Source: Stenogyne calaminthoides (Eukaryota; Streptophyta; Magnoliopsida; Lamiales; Lamiaceae). Taken from it: DNA of 64,000 bases. This document shows, in pieces, positions 11,492 to 22,290 of this stretch (position 1 is its first letter; the number at the start of each line of letters is the position of its first letter). Both the position numbers and the translations under genes were made by a program. The stretch spans positions 180,001-244,000 of the forward strand of contig JBBCBC010000054.1 in the NCBI GenBank assembly GCA_037126765.1, read 5' to 3'. The notes below the pieces were generated by a model. It was given only the letters and a program-made list of their open reading frames with translations, made no database searches and was not told the DNA's origin.

Positions 11492-13328
11492 TGTTGGGAT
11501 TATACTGGAAAGTATGCTTTTACTTTGTATAATATAAACTGAATTTCAGACTTATTTACCGAAAAAAATTGTTTATCACTGATGCTTTAAATATCATCGA
11601 ATGTCACATATATTTACTGCATAGTTGTTCAATAAATCATACGTGTTACATTGTAGTTAATTTAGTGATACCAGATCACAGAAGATTAAATTAACAGTCC
11701 CTTGTAACTAAAAGTACACCATTCACGACCTAGATGGAAATGAACAATCCATCGAGAAAGGTTGAAGTGTAAGGCTCGGATTGGCTTGTCTTGACCAAGA
11801 GATTACACTAGTGCATGACTGATGCACTGAGTAGGACCTACAGGATGACAAATTCTTCAGAACTGAACAAGGAAGAATTAGACCTCAGTGGTTCGTTATT
11901 TCTTAATCTTCGTTCCTTAAATAGGATCACGTGTGGTTGGTAACTATTGATTTGACTTATCATGGGTAGAGAATCAACGAGATTCAATACTTTTTATCTT
12001 GGGCAATATTATTGGTCACATGTGATTGCTAAGATTTAATACGGAGAATCGTGTGCAAATACGCTTGTTCGATTTTCCCCCTTGGGAGGTTCATAAGCTT
12101 TATAATACCAAATCTTGCAAGTGGAATTAGTTTTCGGTATGGATAATAATGTTGAACCGTTCCTTGACCAAGGACAAAAGATATTAATTAACTGAAAGCT
12201 ATTTCAGTGGCTTGAATTAATTAATGGGCTAGATAATCTTAAACACGAGAAATAATAACCGGGAGCCATATTGACTGTAATATGGGTTAATATGGATAGT
12301 GCAATATTAATTATGTAGTGGGATTAATTAATATTTATGAGCTTGAATAATATTGTGGCTCAATATTGATAATTCAAGATCCATTGGAAGGTCCAATCTT
12401 AATTCTCCTAAAGGCCCCCTAAGTAGCCCAACATATAGTCCAATAACTGAAAAAGGTGTTTAAAATAAAATAAATATTGTTGCCTTATTTTTCCATGAAA
12501 TTCGAAATTTATGGATAAAAAGGGAGAAAGATTTTCTTTGAATTTTGTTATGGAATGAAGATATGTATTCTTGGAATACAAGATTATCTCATTAAATTCA
12601 AGAAATCTCCCACTTGGTTATCCATTAGGAAATTTTCGAAAATTTTGATAATTAAGGGAAAGAAAGATTTTCTTGATTTTCTTGAAAAAATATTATGGAA
12701 GATATGTATTTCTTGAAATACAAGAATATATCATAAATTCAAGAAGAACCAAATCTTGGATTCTTGCCCTATAATTTTTGAAATTAATCCATAACAAAGA
12801 GTAGGTGGGATTTTGTGGAATATTATAATTATGGGAAAAAGAATATATGAGATATATTCAAGATTTCTTAGAGATGAAGAAAAGATTTTCCCACATTGTT
12901 TTTGCCCCAAAATTTCGACCACCTCTACTCTATAAATAGGGGATGATTCTTTCATTCCCAAGTACAATTCCATGTGCTGGAAAAATTAGTAAATCCACAA
13001 AGGTGGTGCAACATAATTTATTTTCCTTTTGTTAATTGTTCGCAAGCGTCCTACCACCGGATAGTCGAGCAAGGATTAAGGGAATACTTGGGAAGTTCTT
13101 TTGGTGTGTCTAATAAACAAAGCCATTGCCGTCCCAAGAGGTATGTTCACGTAAACTCGTAGAATTTCCGCATGCGTAGGATTTACGTGAATTGATTATA
13201 TGCATGATTTGTTGTTGGATTATTATTTGAATTAATATAGGATTAATTCATGCTAGTAATAATTATAAGAATTAAATTTGTATTTAAATATTCATCCCGA
13301 ATAGATCTGTGCAACTTATTCCCCAACA
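11492..13328 (+). repeat. Solo copia LTR inserted in psbA
   Basis: A complete 1.84-kb LTR in the sense orientation, TGTTGGGATT to CCCCAACA, with TATAAATA at 12931-12938. No PBS, internal sequence or second LTR is present, and GTTAC flanks both ends. The expected origin is recombination between the two LTRs of a full element. Where other copies have CCGATCACG-type strings it keeps CCAGATCACAG, so it preserves older or more accurately called bases. Confidence 0.95.
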
Positions 13329-13333
13329 GTTAC
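13329..13333. repeat. Target-site duplication GTTAC, right copy
   Basis: Second copy of the 5-bp duplication. The psbA reading frame resumes directly after it with ATGGGTCGTGAGTGGGAGC. Confidence 0.95.
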
Positions 13334-13368
13334 ATGGGTCGTGAGTGGGAGCTTAGTTTCCGTTTGGG

Positions 13369-14392
13369 CTTTTCTTCTCTTAAAAGAAGTCGATTTGCGA
13401 CTTGAAAGAGCTTGATGGATTAGAGGTTGCTAGTTTAGAGTGGAAGGAAGTTTTTCTTACCTCTAGCTCTATCTATTAAGAAAGATATAGAGAAAAGAAA
13501 GGTTTTGGGCAAGCTCTTGACTATTTACCTATAACAGGCTTAAGGGAACCCTACTATCAAGCTCATCACTTTGCAACTAAGACTAGACCATGCGAGTAAA
13601 GTGAAAAAAAATGCTCAGATCCTCACAAACAGGGGAACTCTAGCGGAATAAGTAATTTTGAAATCTAGTGTTGATCTCCTCCCCCGCGCGACCACCGAAG
13701 TAGTGGAGCATCGCTTTCGATCCCCCTTATGGTCCCATGAGTCTCTTTTGTTCTCTTTGCCCCATTGATCACGGATTCTTTGCCCCCCACGGCGATCGGA
13801 ATTCTTGGCCTTTTTCGCTACCATTGGTTGCATTTAAGTAGTCGATCTTGACCTTGCTACACACACCTCTCCCCTTCTTTTAGGGCCCCTTTTATGCACC
13901 ATTAGGAATTAGGCTTCTTGCTTGACTCTGTCTCTTGAAAGGTAGCTCTAGCTATTGCTATAAGGTGTATGGATTCTTACTTATGGATTGGAATGCAAAT
14001 GATCTATGACCTCCGAAAAAGATCCTAATCTGGGGTTCTACCACATAACAATATAAAGAATGGAAGAAAGGCCTTCAATAAATGTCTCGAAACCACTTCT
14101 TCATGACTGGAAAGGCTACTCCGTGTGCAAAGAGCGAAGCCCTATCATACGAGTGAAGCTCAAAGCAAGAATCAGAATCCACAACTATTAAGACAGATGA
14201 TCGAGAAAGAAAGGTTCCACGTTCGAACATTGGTTGATCTTAGCGTCTTAGCCAGCCGCTTCATTTCAGATAGTGATAACGCTTTCCCTTTCTTAGCGCT
14301 TTCCCCCCTTTGTCCCCATGTATAGTAAGGGGACTCGGTTGCGCGCGTTTTTTTTTTTTTTTTTTTTATAGGGTTTTCTATGACTTGACTCG

Positions 14393-14397
<5 letters not shown>
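13369..14397. other. Mitochondrial-like scaffold with poly-T run
   Basis: No gene recognised. A run of 20 T lies at 14348-14367, just upstream of the tRNA gene. The longest frames (13615-13833 minus, 14125-14325 plus) have no family signature. Confidence 0.4.
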
Positions 14398-14423
<26 letters not shown>

Positions 14424-14438
14424 TCGCTTTCATACGGT

Positions 14439-14470
<32 letters not shown>
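14398..14470 (+). tRNA. trnM-CAU: tRNA-Met (CAU), plastid-type elongator
   Basis: A 73-nt tRNA with acceptor arms ACCTACT and AGTAGGT, discriminator A, D-arm ACTCAGCGGTTAGAGT, anticodon loop TTCATAC and T-arm ATTGGTTCAAATCCAAT. The anticodon is CAU. It closely resembles the plastid elongator trnM, a copy of which is common in angiosperm mitochondrial genomes. Differences in the anticodon stem (TCGCT with GGTGA) keep pairing, so the cloverleaf is intact. CCA is not encoded. Whether it is expressed depends on whether this DNA is mitochondrial or nuclear. Confidence 0.88.
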
Positions 14471-14475
<5 letters not shown>

Positions 14476-17060
14476 AATTAAAACCCCCCCCTTTTGCCGA
14501 CAAGATGACACAAGCACGGATGGCAAAGAAGGAGTGCCCCGAATGACCAAAGCATCGGTTGCTCTAATCGACTTAGCCTTCTTCGACCCGCCTTGACACC
14601 AACATATAAAGGAACCCCACCCCGTCCCAAATAGATGAAAAGGAACAAATTTGAATAAAGGCTTGAGAGAGAGAGTTGATACTTAGCTCACCTCCCTCTT
14701 CCACAATTAGGTGAAGACACGGGATGCGGTAATCTTGATTTCGGTCTAGCCGGAATCTTGATGTATTCCCTTTCTCCTCGCTCGTTTTTGGCGCTGGTCC
14801 AATCGGTTCTTGTAAATATATCCATGGGTTGGTTTCCTTTTTAGGACCATAGTCTTTGTTGTCGTCTAGTGGTCCATCGTAGGTAAAGTGCGAAATGTAG
14901 TAGGAGAAGGTTCCATCCTCTCTCCATCCGCTTTGGTACCTCTCTTTCCGGGTTTGCTATTCTAGCCTTACAAGTCAAAGTATTCGGTGGGCTTGCGCTT
15001 TCCATTAGCATTCTAAGTCGCACAAGTGGTATCGGTCTTGATGTAGTATAATCCATTGTTTTTAAGTGATAGCCAGGGACCGTGAATTGCTTGATCCTTC
15101 CTCTAAAACGGGTGGGGATTCGCACCGGACCGATGAGGGATGTAGGAATGGCCCTTAATCGTCCGGAAGGCTGAAATCGCTTTATCGGGGAGCCTCCGGG
15201 AGGTCGGGGTATTCAATCCCATGATACTCAAGGAGCAAGGCGTCAGATCCTAATCCTAAGGGTTCGACTAATACATCGAAAAAGCGGATCCGGGTTTAGG
15301 GTTCTAAAAGGGAAACGATTACCCCCCTATTTGTCTGCTAAAAATAGACTCGAAGCGTCTAGGATGACCGCAACTTCTATGTATTTCCCATCGCATTTTC
15401 ATAAGGAATGTACTCCTTCATATTCCATCTTTTAACGATGTTTGCCAATTCAATCCGGGAGCACTTAGATCGATTTGAACGTAGATTTTCGCTTATCCAG
15501 GCCTCTTTGCCTAATAAGCCCAAAAAGCCCAACAATTGATCACTTTTGTCGCTCCTTGAATCTTCGAGATAAAACTTTCTCCATTCGTCACCTCTATCAT
15601 ACTTAGAAAGAAGGTTTAGTGATATTTAGTATTCAACTAATTGCATAGATCAAATCGTGTATTGTATGTCGATGATCGGAAGGCTTCTAGGCCATACCAT
15701 TCTATGGGGTTCGAATCCTCTACTAATCGGGCTATCAATGTATTAAGAAAGCGGAAGACAGATCTTGATTGGATTTTCACCGCACTCGGGATGGTTGGTT
15801 TTCGACATTCAACCCCTTGGCTCGGGTGCGATTTGAGGAAAACTGGAGCTAATTTCTTGCATTCAATAGATTGATCCATCTTCGTAAGTAGGTCTTCTAT
15901 TCATCAATCGTAGAGGCCCTTAAAAGTTCGTGAAGGCTAAAAGAGCCTTTTTTGTCCGTCGGGGAGGTTCTTTCCTACGTGAGAAGTGGACAAGCCATTT
16001 GACACGCTTTTGGACAACCTGAATTGGCGCGGACTTTGTGACTTGAAATAGCGTATGTAATGGAGATGTCAATTCGATCTCGAAATCTCGCTCTTTTCGG
16101 AAGGGATGGTGTTCGAGTCACTTTCGGCCCTAGGCCCCCTAGCCTCGTGAGTTCTAAAAGCTCTGCGCAAGAAGGTAGAGGCACTCCGATGTGGATTCGA
16201 AATGGTCCCGTGGCCGGACGGAAGGCAGCAAAAGCAAAGCTCACCTCTTGGTGATTAAGCAGATGAAGGTCTAATTTTCATCTCTTCGGTTCAAGCCTTA
16301 GTTGTCTAAGTTTATTTCCCCCTGGTAGGCTACAACATTTGAATCTGTTGATGTCCTCTAACAAAGAGTTGTCTTGAACCTTAGTCTTTCGAGGCGGTCC
16401 ATAGGAGCAATGGAGTATGAGGCGACCTTGCATGAAGCGAGGTATTCAATGAGATATCTTGGTGCTTCCTTCGCTAATTGTAATATCACATATGCAATTG
16501 TTGTACACAAGTACATTTTGTTTTAAAGACATCGGCCTTGTAGCGATTCGAGTCAAGGTCCAAGATTTGAATTCATCAATGTCTTTCTTTGTTCTAGTAG
16601 AGTTATACTCTTTTTAGGCGAGATTGGTTGGACTCTATTTTCCAGCCCACCCCTTAGTCAAGCTAGCTCGTTAGCTACGCCAATTTCAATCGCCTATACC
16701 ACTCCCTCTCCCGCCTAGGATAAACCGTTTATTATCGTAGCATGAAGATCCCTATATAAAAATAGAAAGAAAGAAAAAAGTCATATTTTCAAAAACAATC
16801 CATCGAAGAGGGACTATTCAAGATCTTTTCTTTTTCCGATTTGTAGCTAAGGTTCGCCGAAGGAAGTTCAACGCAAAGTCGCTATACGAGGGTAAACCCA
16901 ATAGTAGGGGGCGCACCAACTAGCAAACAGTATGGGTAGTTTACTAGCTTACTTGTTAGAGTAAGGATCAACCCTTTATTCAAATTTGGGCGTCGTCATG
17001 AGTATTAGCATTCCATGTTTTCCCGTAAATCTCTTAATATAAAGAAATGACTTCTCTTCA
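14471..17060. other. Mitochondrial-like scaffold with overlapping anonymous frames
   Basis: No known gene recognised. Two antisense open frames share 15637-15879 (80 codons minus, 77 codons plus) and another pair shares 15975-16254 (89 minus, 64 plus); neither has a family motif. A small frame begins at the ATG at 15438. Hand counts give only about 7-8 CTG plus CAG trinucleotides per kb in 14041-16040, low for this base composition. Confidence 0.4.
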
Positions 17061-17131
17061 TGCGGGGTAGAGGAATGGTGAACTCATCGGGCTCATGACC
17101 TAAAGACTGTAGGTTGAATCTGTCTCCGCCA
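17061..17131 (+). pseudogene. Decayed initiator tRNA-Met (trnfM-CAU)
   Basis: About 71 nt align with the plant mitochondrial initiator tRNA: GCGGGGTAGAGGAA, an anticodon loop CTCATGA, and TCTCCGCC closing the acceptor stem. Compared with the usual gene, a T is missing after GGAA and single bases are missing in the T-arm, which now reads AGGTTGAATCTG. The anticodon stem carries a C-A mismatch (TCGGG with CCTAA). The D- and T-arms are therefore defective. Changes such as CAGG to CGGG and CTGAAG to CTAAAG fall at CHG sites, relevant to the methylation idea under findings. Confidence 0.7.
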
Positions 17132-18025
17132 AAGTCATAGACCTTCGGTCCTACTCGTGAATCGGGTCCGAGAGCAAGACGATAGATGGAAAGAGTGTTA
17201 TTGCATAACAAGAACTGGAATGGAACGAGCAAAGCGGAGCATTAACAAAAGAAGGGACTTCTTATGGACATTGTACCTTATGGGGTTCTATTTCTTAGAG
17301 CTCGGGATGGAAAACCAATTGAAATGACTATACGATTTTTGGTCCTTTGACTAATCGGTTCTCTACTCTACAAAGCGAATAGGACCAGGTTGATGAACCC
17401 GTTGTTGATGATTACATCATGGATGAGGGTCCGAAGGGAGCCGCCACTTACCAGATGGACTGGGGTGTGTAACCTACTACGTCGGATACTTTTTATGGTT
17501 TGTTGATCGTCCATAGCGGCAAACCACCCCTTCGAGGGCTCCTCCGGGGTCCGTGATCTGATCACTAAAAACATTGGTCACGAAGTTCATTTTGAATACT
17601 GTTATAGAAGATCTCAAGCTTCGCATGCAGCCTCGGAGGGCTTTGCAAGTAGAGTCTCTGTGGACCCCGACATCGGGACCCATATACAAAGTCTGAAGTA
17701 GAAACTAGCCGAGATCTGAGGGACCTCTCATCCTTCGCAGGAGTTCGTGGTGTTGTCGGATTCTTCTAGTGATGCTATGAAGGTGATGCAAACATTTTGC
17801 TAAGAAGTCGTGGGGCAGATCTCTCCGAATCGCCAGATGATCCTCCACTTCGGAGTTAAGGGGATTCTATGAAGCCGCCCAAGACGCCCGGACGGCAATC
17901 GGTCCTTCGCCCATCGCTCTCACCGGCGCCGGGATGGCCTTTTTCTCAATGAGAGCCCTCAAACTTCTCCGCAGCAGGGAAGGCAAACTCGCCTCTAAGT
18001 CCTCCCTGAATGGTAAACCGCGTTA
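17132..18025. other. Scaffold, no gene assigned
   Basis: Two overlapping minus-strand frames (17368-17574, 17477-17689) share a stretch reading 'EEPSKGWFAAMDDQQTIKSI', which has a retroelement-polyprotein flavour but could not be assigned. Because a nuclear-type fragment follows, this part may already be nuclear repeat DNA. Confidence 0.3.
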
Positions 18026-18280
18026 GTGTTGTTTAAAGCCTCCGAATGGAATTCTCTTGCTTGTACGGATCTTAAATTCGCGCTTATTGGCAAATTCTCT
18101 CATGGCTGCCCTTCCTTCAAGACCATCAAACAAAGGTTATTTGGTATGGGTTTATCGGGCCCGTACAAAATTGTATTTATGAACTTTAAACATATCATCA
18201 TCCGATTTGACGAACGCAGACGATTTCTTCCGACCTTGGCTAAGCACCTTTGGGTTGTTTATCCGATTTCGACTTGAATG
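18026..18280 (+). pseudogene. DUF4283-like fragment of a plant retroelement ORF
   Basis: The 83-codon frame contains 'LIGKFSHGCPSFKTIKQRLF' then 'GPYKIVFMNFKHIIIRF' and ends near 'LAKHLWVVYPIS'. The spacing of GKFSHGxPS, a small glycine turn, HxxIRF and the terminal W is that of DUF4283, found at the N-terminus of ORF1-type proteins of plant LINE elements and related nuclear proteins. The frame stops soon after, and no zinc knuckle or reverse transcriptase follows. It is a fragment, and its nuclear ancestry conflicts with a purely mitochondrial origin for the scaffold. Confidence 0.5.
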
Positions 18281-19741
18281 AAGACATCTTCTTCTCTTAC
18301 AAGATTTTGGAGTGATCACAAGTAGCTATCCGAACTACCGAACTAGGAGCAAAGATGCGGACATGGAGTATGAAGGGAATACCAAGTTAATCATAGAACA
18401 TTAGTAGTTACCGTGACAACGGGGTATTGGTTTCCTTTCTTTAGCGCTTTAGCCTCCTTTCTTCTCTTATGAAATTTCTATTGCCAATATGTTCGTCCAA
18501 GAAGTGTATTTTATCTTTATAAAGGACTCTTCGCCTTTCAAGCATACGGAATATAGCCTATATAATAGAATCCTACAAGCAATCAATCAAACTAGCAATC
18601 AAAACGACTACTCTCGGTTCAATCAATCAAACCAAAGAACTAATCAATTGATAGGAGCTCTATAGTCTAATTCAACTAGTTAGGTCAAAGTATAGTTATA
18701 GTAAAACGACTCACTCAAAGTGTACATTTGAAAGTGTAATAGTTGCGATACCACAACTCGTTATTTTCGAAAGTTGCGGGTATCACCTCGTTACATGCTT
18801 AAGTCATGGCATAGATAACTCAAAGCAAAGATCAATCATAACACTGAGACTATACTATATCTTTCCATAGTGTACTCGTTTTAATAGTATAGTAAGAATT
18901 AGTTACCCCGGTGAACTCCTCAAATCATTCCATTCCTTCTGGTGTCTCTAGCCCCTTCCTTCTCAATCACCTTCTGGCACTCTATCTTATATACACTAAG
19001 TTGAGTTGAAAGAGAAGTTCACTCGTTGCACCAGTAGGAACTCAATAGCTCCCCTAGTAGCTTAGCGAAGTAAACAGTTGAAGACTTATTCTTGGTTATA
19101 AGGTAGCGGTAGCTAAACCAACACTCGCTCTCTCACTTCCTCAATAGATAGTGCAGGAGGAAGACTCAACCATCGGGCTTAGACGTACACCCATCACTTT
19201 CTTTCTCCCGAAACACAAGGTAAGATGGAGTCGAATCGTTACTACGATATCTAATGCCCGAAACTTGTCGTGGCACGAATTCGTAGTTGGTTGTACACGA
19301 GAGTTGCCCTTTTTTCATAGAGCCTACTACTCCAATCTAAGTTCTTGAAAGAGATGCGTTCTTATATGCAAGAAGAAGACAGAAAACAAAGAGACTTTAA
19401 ACAAAACAGCCAGAGGAGTCGCTCTAACTAGACATTCTTTCTAGTCTAGAGATCCCTGGGTACACGAATCCAAAATCCAAAGCCAATGCTTTTGACGGAA
19501 CTTCCTTCCTACGTGTTATGCCACCCTCGATGTTCGCCCCGACGTTTCCACGATCGAGATTTTCGTAATTCGGTATTGGTCTAGTGTTGTGTCTTTCTTC
19601 AAGAGAACCGTGGCGGGTATGGGGCTTTCAAAGACACGAGCCTTTGGGGGGAGGAGAATTCCCGTCTGGAAAACGAAATACCGCAGGGACAACAAAAGCC
19701 CTTTCTTTAACAGTTGAGGGCTAAACAAAAGGCCTAAGTAT
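18281..19741. other. Scaffold, no gene assigned
   Basis: Short frames at 19151-19348 (plus) and 19516-19728 (minus, 70 codons) have no recognised family. AATCAATCAA-type short repeats occur near 18575-18640. No RNA gene was seen. Confidence 0.35.
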
Positions 19742-19746
19742 CCGAC
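19742..19746. repeat. Target-site duplication CCGAC, left copy
   Basis: CCGAC directly precedes LTR A and recurs at 37897-37901 directly after LTR D, 18.15 kb away. This shows that LTR A and LTR D are the two outer ends of one insertion. Confidence 0.9.
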
Positions 19747-21580
19747 TGTTGGGGAATAAGTTGCACAGATCTATTCGGGGTGAATATTTAAATACAAATT
19801 TAATTCATTAATTATTACTAGCATGAATTAATCCTATATTAATTCAAATAATAATTGCAACAACATATCATGCATATAAAAAGCCACGTAAAAACCTCAT
19901 GCGGAATCTACGGGTTTACGGAAGCATTACCTCTCGGGAAATTGACTTGATCGGACGGACTAACCAAAAGGACTTCCCAAGTATTCCCTTAGCCCTTGCT
20001 CGACAATCCGGTGGAAGGATACTGCGAACAATTAACAAAAGTAAAAAATAAACTTTGTTGCACCACTTATGTGGATTTGCTAATATTTCCAGCACATGGA
20101 ATTGTACTTGGGAATGAACTAATCATCCCCTATTTATAGGAGGGAGGGTGGACGAAATTTATGTGATATTTCAATGTGGGAAAAAGACTTTTCTTGGTCA
20201 CCGGGAAATATTGAATATATCCCTTATATTCTTTTTCCCATAATTAAAATATTCCAAAAAAAAAATCCCACCTCCTCAATTATGGACAATTTTGAAAATT
20301 TGAGCAAGATTCCAAGATTTGGATCTTCTTGAATTTATGAGGTATTCTTGTATTTCAAGAAATACATATCTTCCATAATATCGTTTCAAGAAAATCAAGA
20401 AAATCATTCTTGCCCACTATATTTTTCAAAAATTGAAAATTTACTAATATAGATAACCAAGTGGGAGATTTCTTGAATTTAATGAGATAATCTTGTATTC
20501 CAAGAATACATATCTTCATTCCATAACAAAATTCAAAGAAAATCTTTCTCCTCTTTTATCCATAATTTTCGAAAATTTTAGAGAAATTTAAGCAACAATA
20601 TTTATTTTATTTTAATCACCTTTTAGGTTATTGGACTATATGTTGGGCTACTCGGGGGGCCTTTAGGAGAATTAAGATTGGACCTTCTAATGGATCTTGA
20701 ATATCTAATATTGAGCCACAATATAATTCAAGCCCATAAATATTAATTAATCCCACTACATAATTAATATTGCACTATCCATCTTAACCCATATTACAAT
20801 CAATATGGCTCCGGTCATTATTTCCGTGTTTAAGATTATCTAGCCCATTAATTAATTCAAGCAATGAAATAACTTTCCGTTAATTAATATCTTTTGTCCT
20901 TGGTAGAGGAGCGGTTCAACATTATTATCCATACGGAAACTAATTCCACTTGCAAGATTTGGTATGATAAAACTTATGAACCTCGAGGGGCAAATCAAAC
21001 AAGCGTACTTGCTTGCACGATTCTTAAGTATTAAATCTTAGCAATCACATGTGACAAATAATATTGCCCAAGATAAAAGTATTGAATCTCCGATTCGCTA
21101 CCCATTATAAGTCAAAGCAATAGTTACCAATCCCACGTGATCCTATTTAAGGGACGAAGGTTAAGAAACAACGAACCACCGAGGTCTAATTCTTCCTTGT
21201 TGATTCTCAAGAATTTATCCTCCTCAGAGGTCTATTATTCAAGATCGGTCATGCACTAGTGTAATCTCTTGGTCAAGACAAACCAATGCGAGCCTTACAC
21301 CTCAACCTTTTCGCGATGGTTGTTCATTTCCATCTAGGTCGTGAATGGCGTACTTTTTAGTTACAAGGGACTATTAATTTAATCTTTCGTGATCCGGTAT
21401 CACTAAATTAACTACTGATGTAACACGTCACGAATTATTGAACAGTTATGCGATAAATATATATAACATTCAATCATATTTAAAGCATCATTGATAAACA
21501 ATTTATTTCAATAAATAAGTCCGAAAATTAGGTTTCGATTATACAAAGTAAAAAGCATACTTTTCAAGATAATCCCAACA
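19747..21580 (-). repeat. LTR A (3' LTR of element X)
   Basis: A 1.83-kb LTR from TGTTGGGGAATAAG to AATCCCAACA, with a TATA-like box at 20131-20138. It adjoins the polypurine tract at 21581 and carries the same subtype stretch as LTR D. Confidence 0.9.
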
Positions 21581-22290
21581 ATCTCCCACTTATACTCAAA
21601 GTCCGCTTTTAAGTATACTACAACACTTCTCGAGTAGTCCGTGACATCTAATGTCACCTACACCTAACCTAATAATTTTTCCCACTTATACTCAAAGCAG
21701 TTGGCAACGGTCTTGACACCCATTCCACTCACATGTCTCTCGAATGTATTCAGAGGCGACGCTTTGTGAATGGATCGCTAGTCGTCCTCGGACGCTATTT
21801 TTGCCACATCTATATCTCCTCTCTTAACGATTTCTCGTTATAAGATGTCTTTCCTTTAATGTGTTTGTTTGACTCGTGGACTCTTGATTCTCTTGAATTT
21901 GCAATCGCCCTCAGCAGATATTGCTAGACAAATTGTAACACCATCCAAGTCCACTAAGAAGATCTAGAGCCCAATCGGTTCTTTCCGCTTCTTCAAGCAG
22001 CCTACTTACCCGAGTCCCATGGTTGAGTCGGTGATGCATTTGCTTCACACTTTCGCCCATTTGATGGCTACACTTCCCAAATGGAAACACACTAACCGAG
22101 GAAGATAATTTATGGAATCTAAATCGATTGGAAATCCGAGTCCATGTAGCCGATGGGGATTGGAGTATCGATCGATAAATCAACATTATATCCCGAAGTT
22201 CTTTTCACATACTTCGTAATGTTTTTAAGCGTCGTCAATTCGCTTTCCCCGGGTTACTCGATATCTTGCTACCATGCCTACAACAAAAAC
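21581..22290 (-). pseudogene. RNase H end of element X, truncated
   Basis: Begins at the polypurine tract and continues through the RNase H region homologous to 2079-2790. Frameshifts give a scrambled frame at 21911-22186. It ends abruptly in 'GCCTACAACAAAAAC' where LTR B begins. Many CTG/CAG sites of the other copies are CG or CGG here, for example GAGTCGGTG for GAGTCAGTG. Confidence 0.75.

Larger units (their letters stand above)
11148..13368 (+). pseudogene. psbA: Plastid psbA fragment interrupted by a solo LTR
   Basis: psbA encodes D1 of photosystem II. Residues such as 'LYIGWFGVLMIPTLL', then 'DIDGIRE', 'GLHFYP' and 'NGGPYELIVLHFLL', can be followed across shifted frames from 11148 to 11491. 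The gene resumes after the LTR at 13329-13368 with 'YMGREWELSFR'. Roughly codons 15-140 of 353 are represented; the start and most of the gene are absent. Substitutions and indels show it is non-functional. Several differences from the plastid gene turn CTG/CAG into CG strings, for example IWEA has CCGGG where plastids normally have CTGGG. This is plastid DNA transferred to a mitochondrial or nuclear location before the retrotransposon inserted. Confidence 0.9.

Noticed and set aside
15641..15879. tRNA-like GGGGTTCGAATCCTC near 15707
   Set aside because: It has a T-loop-like string, but no acceptor pairing, D-arm or anticodon stem could be built around it.
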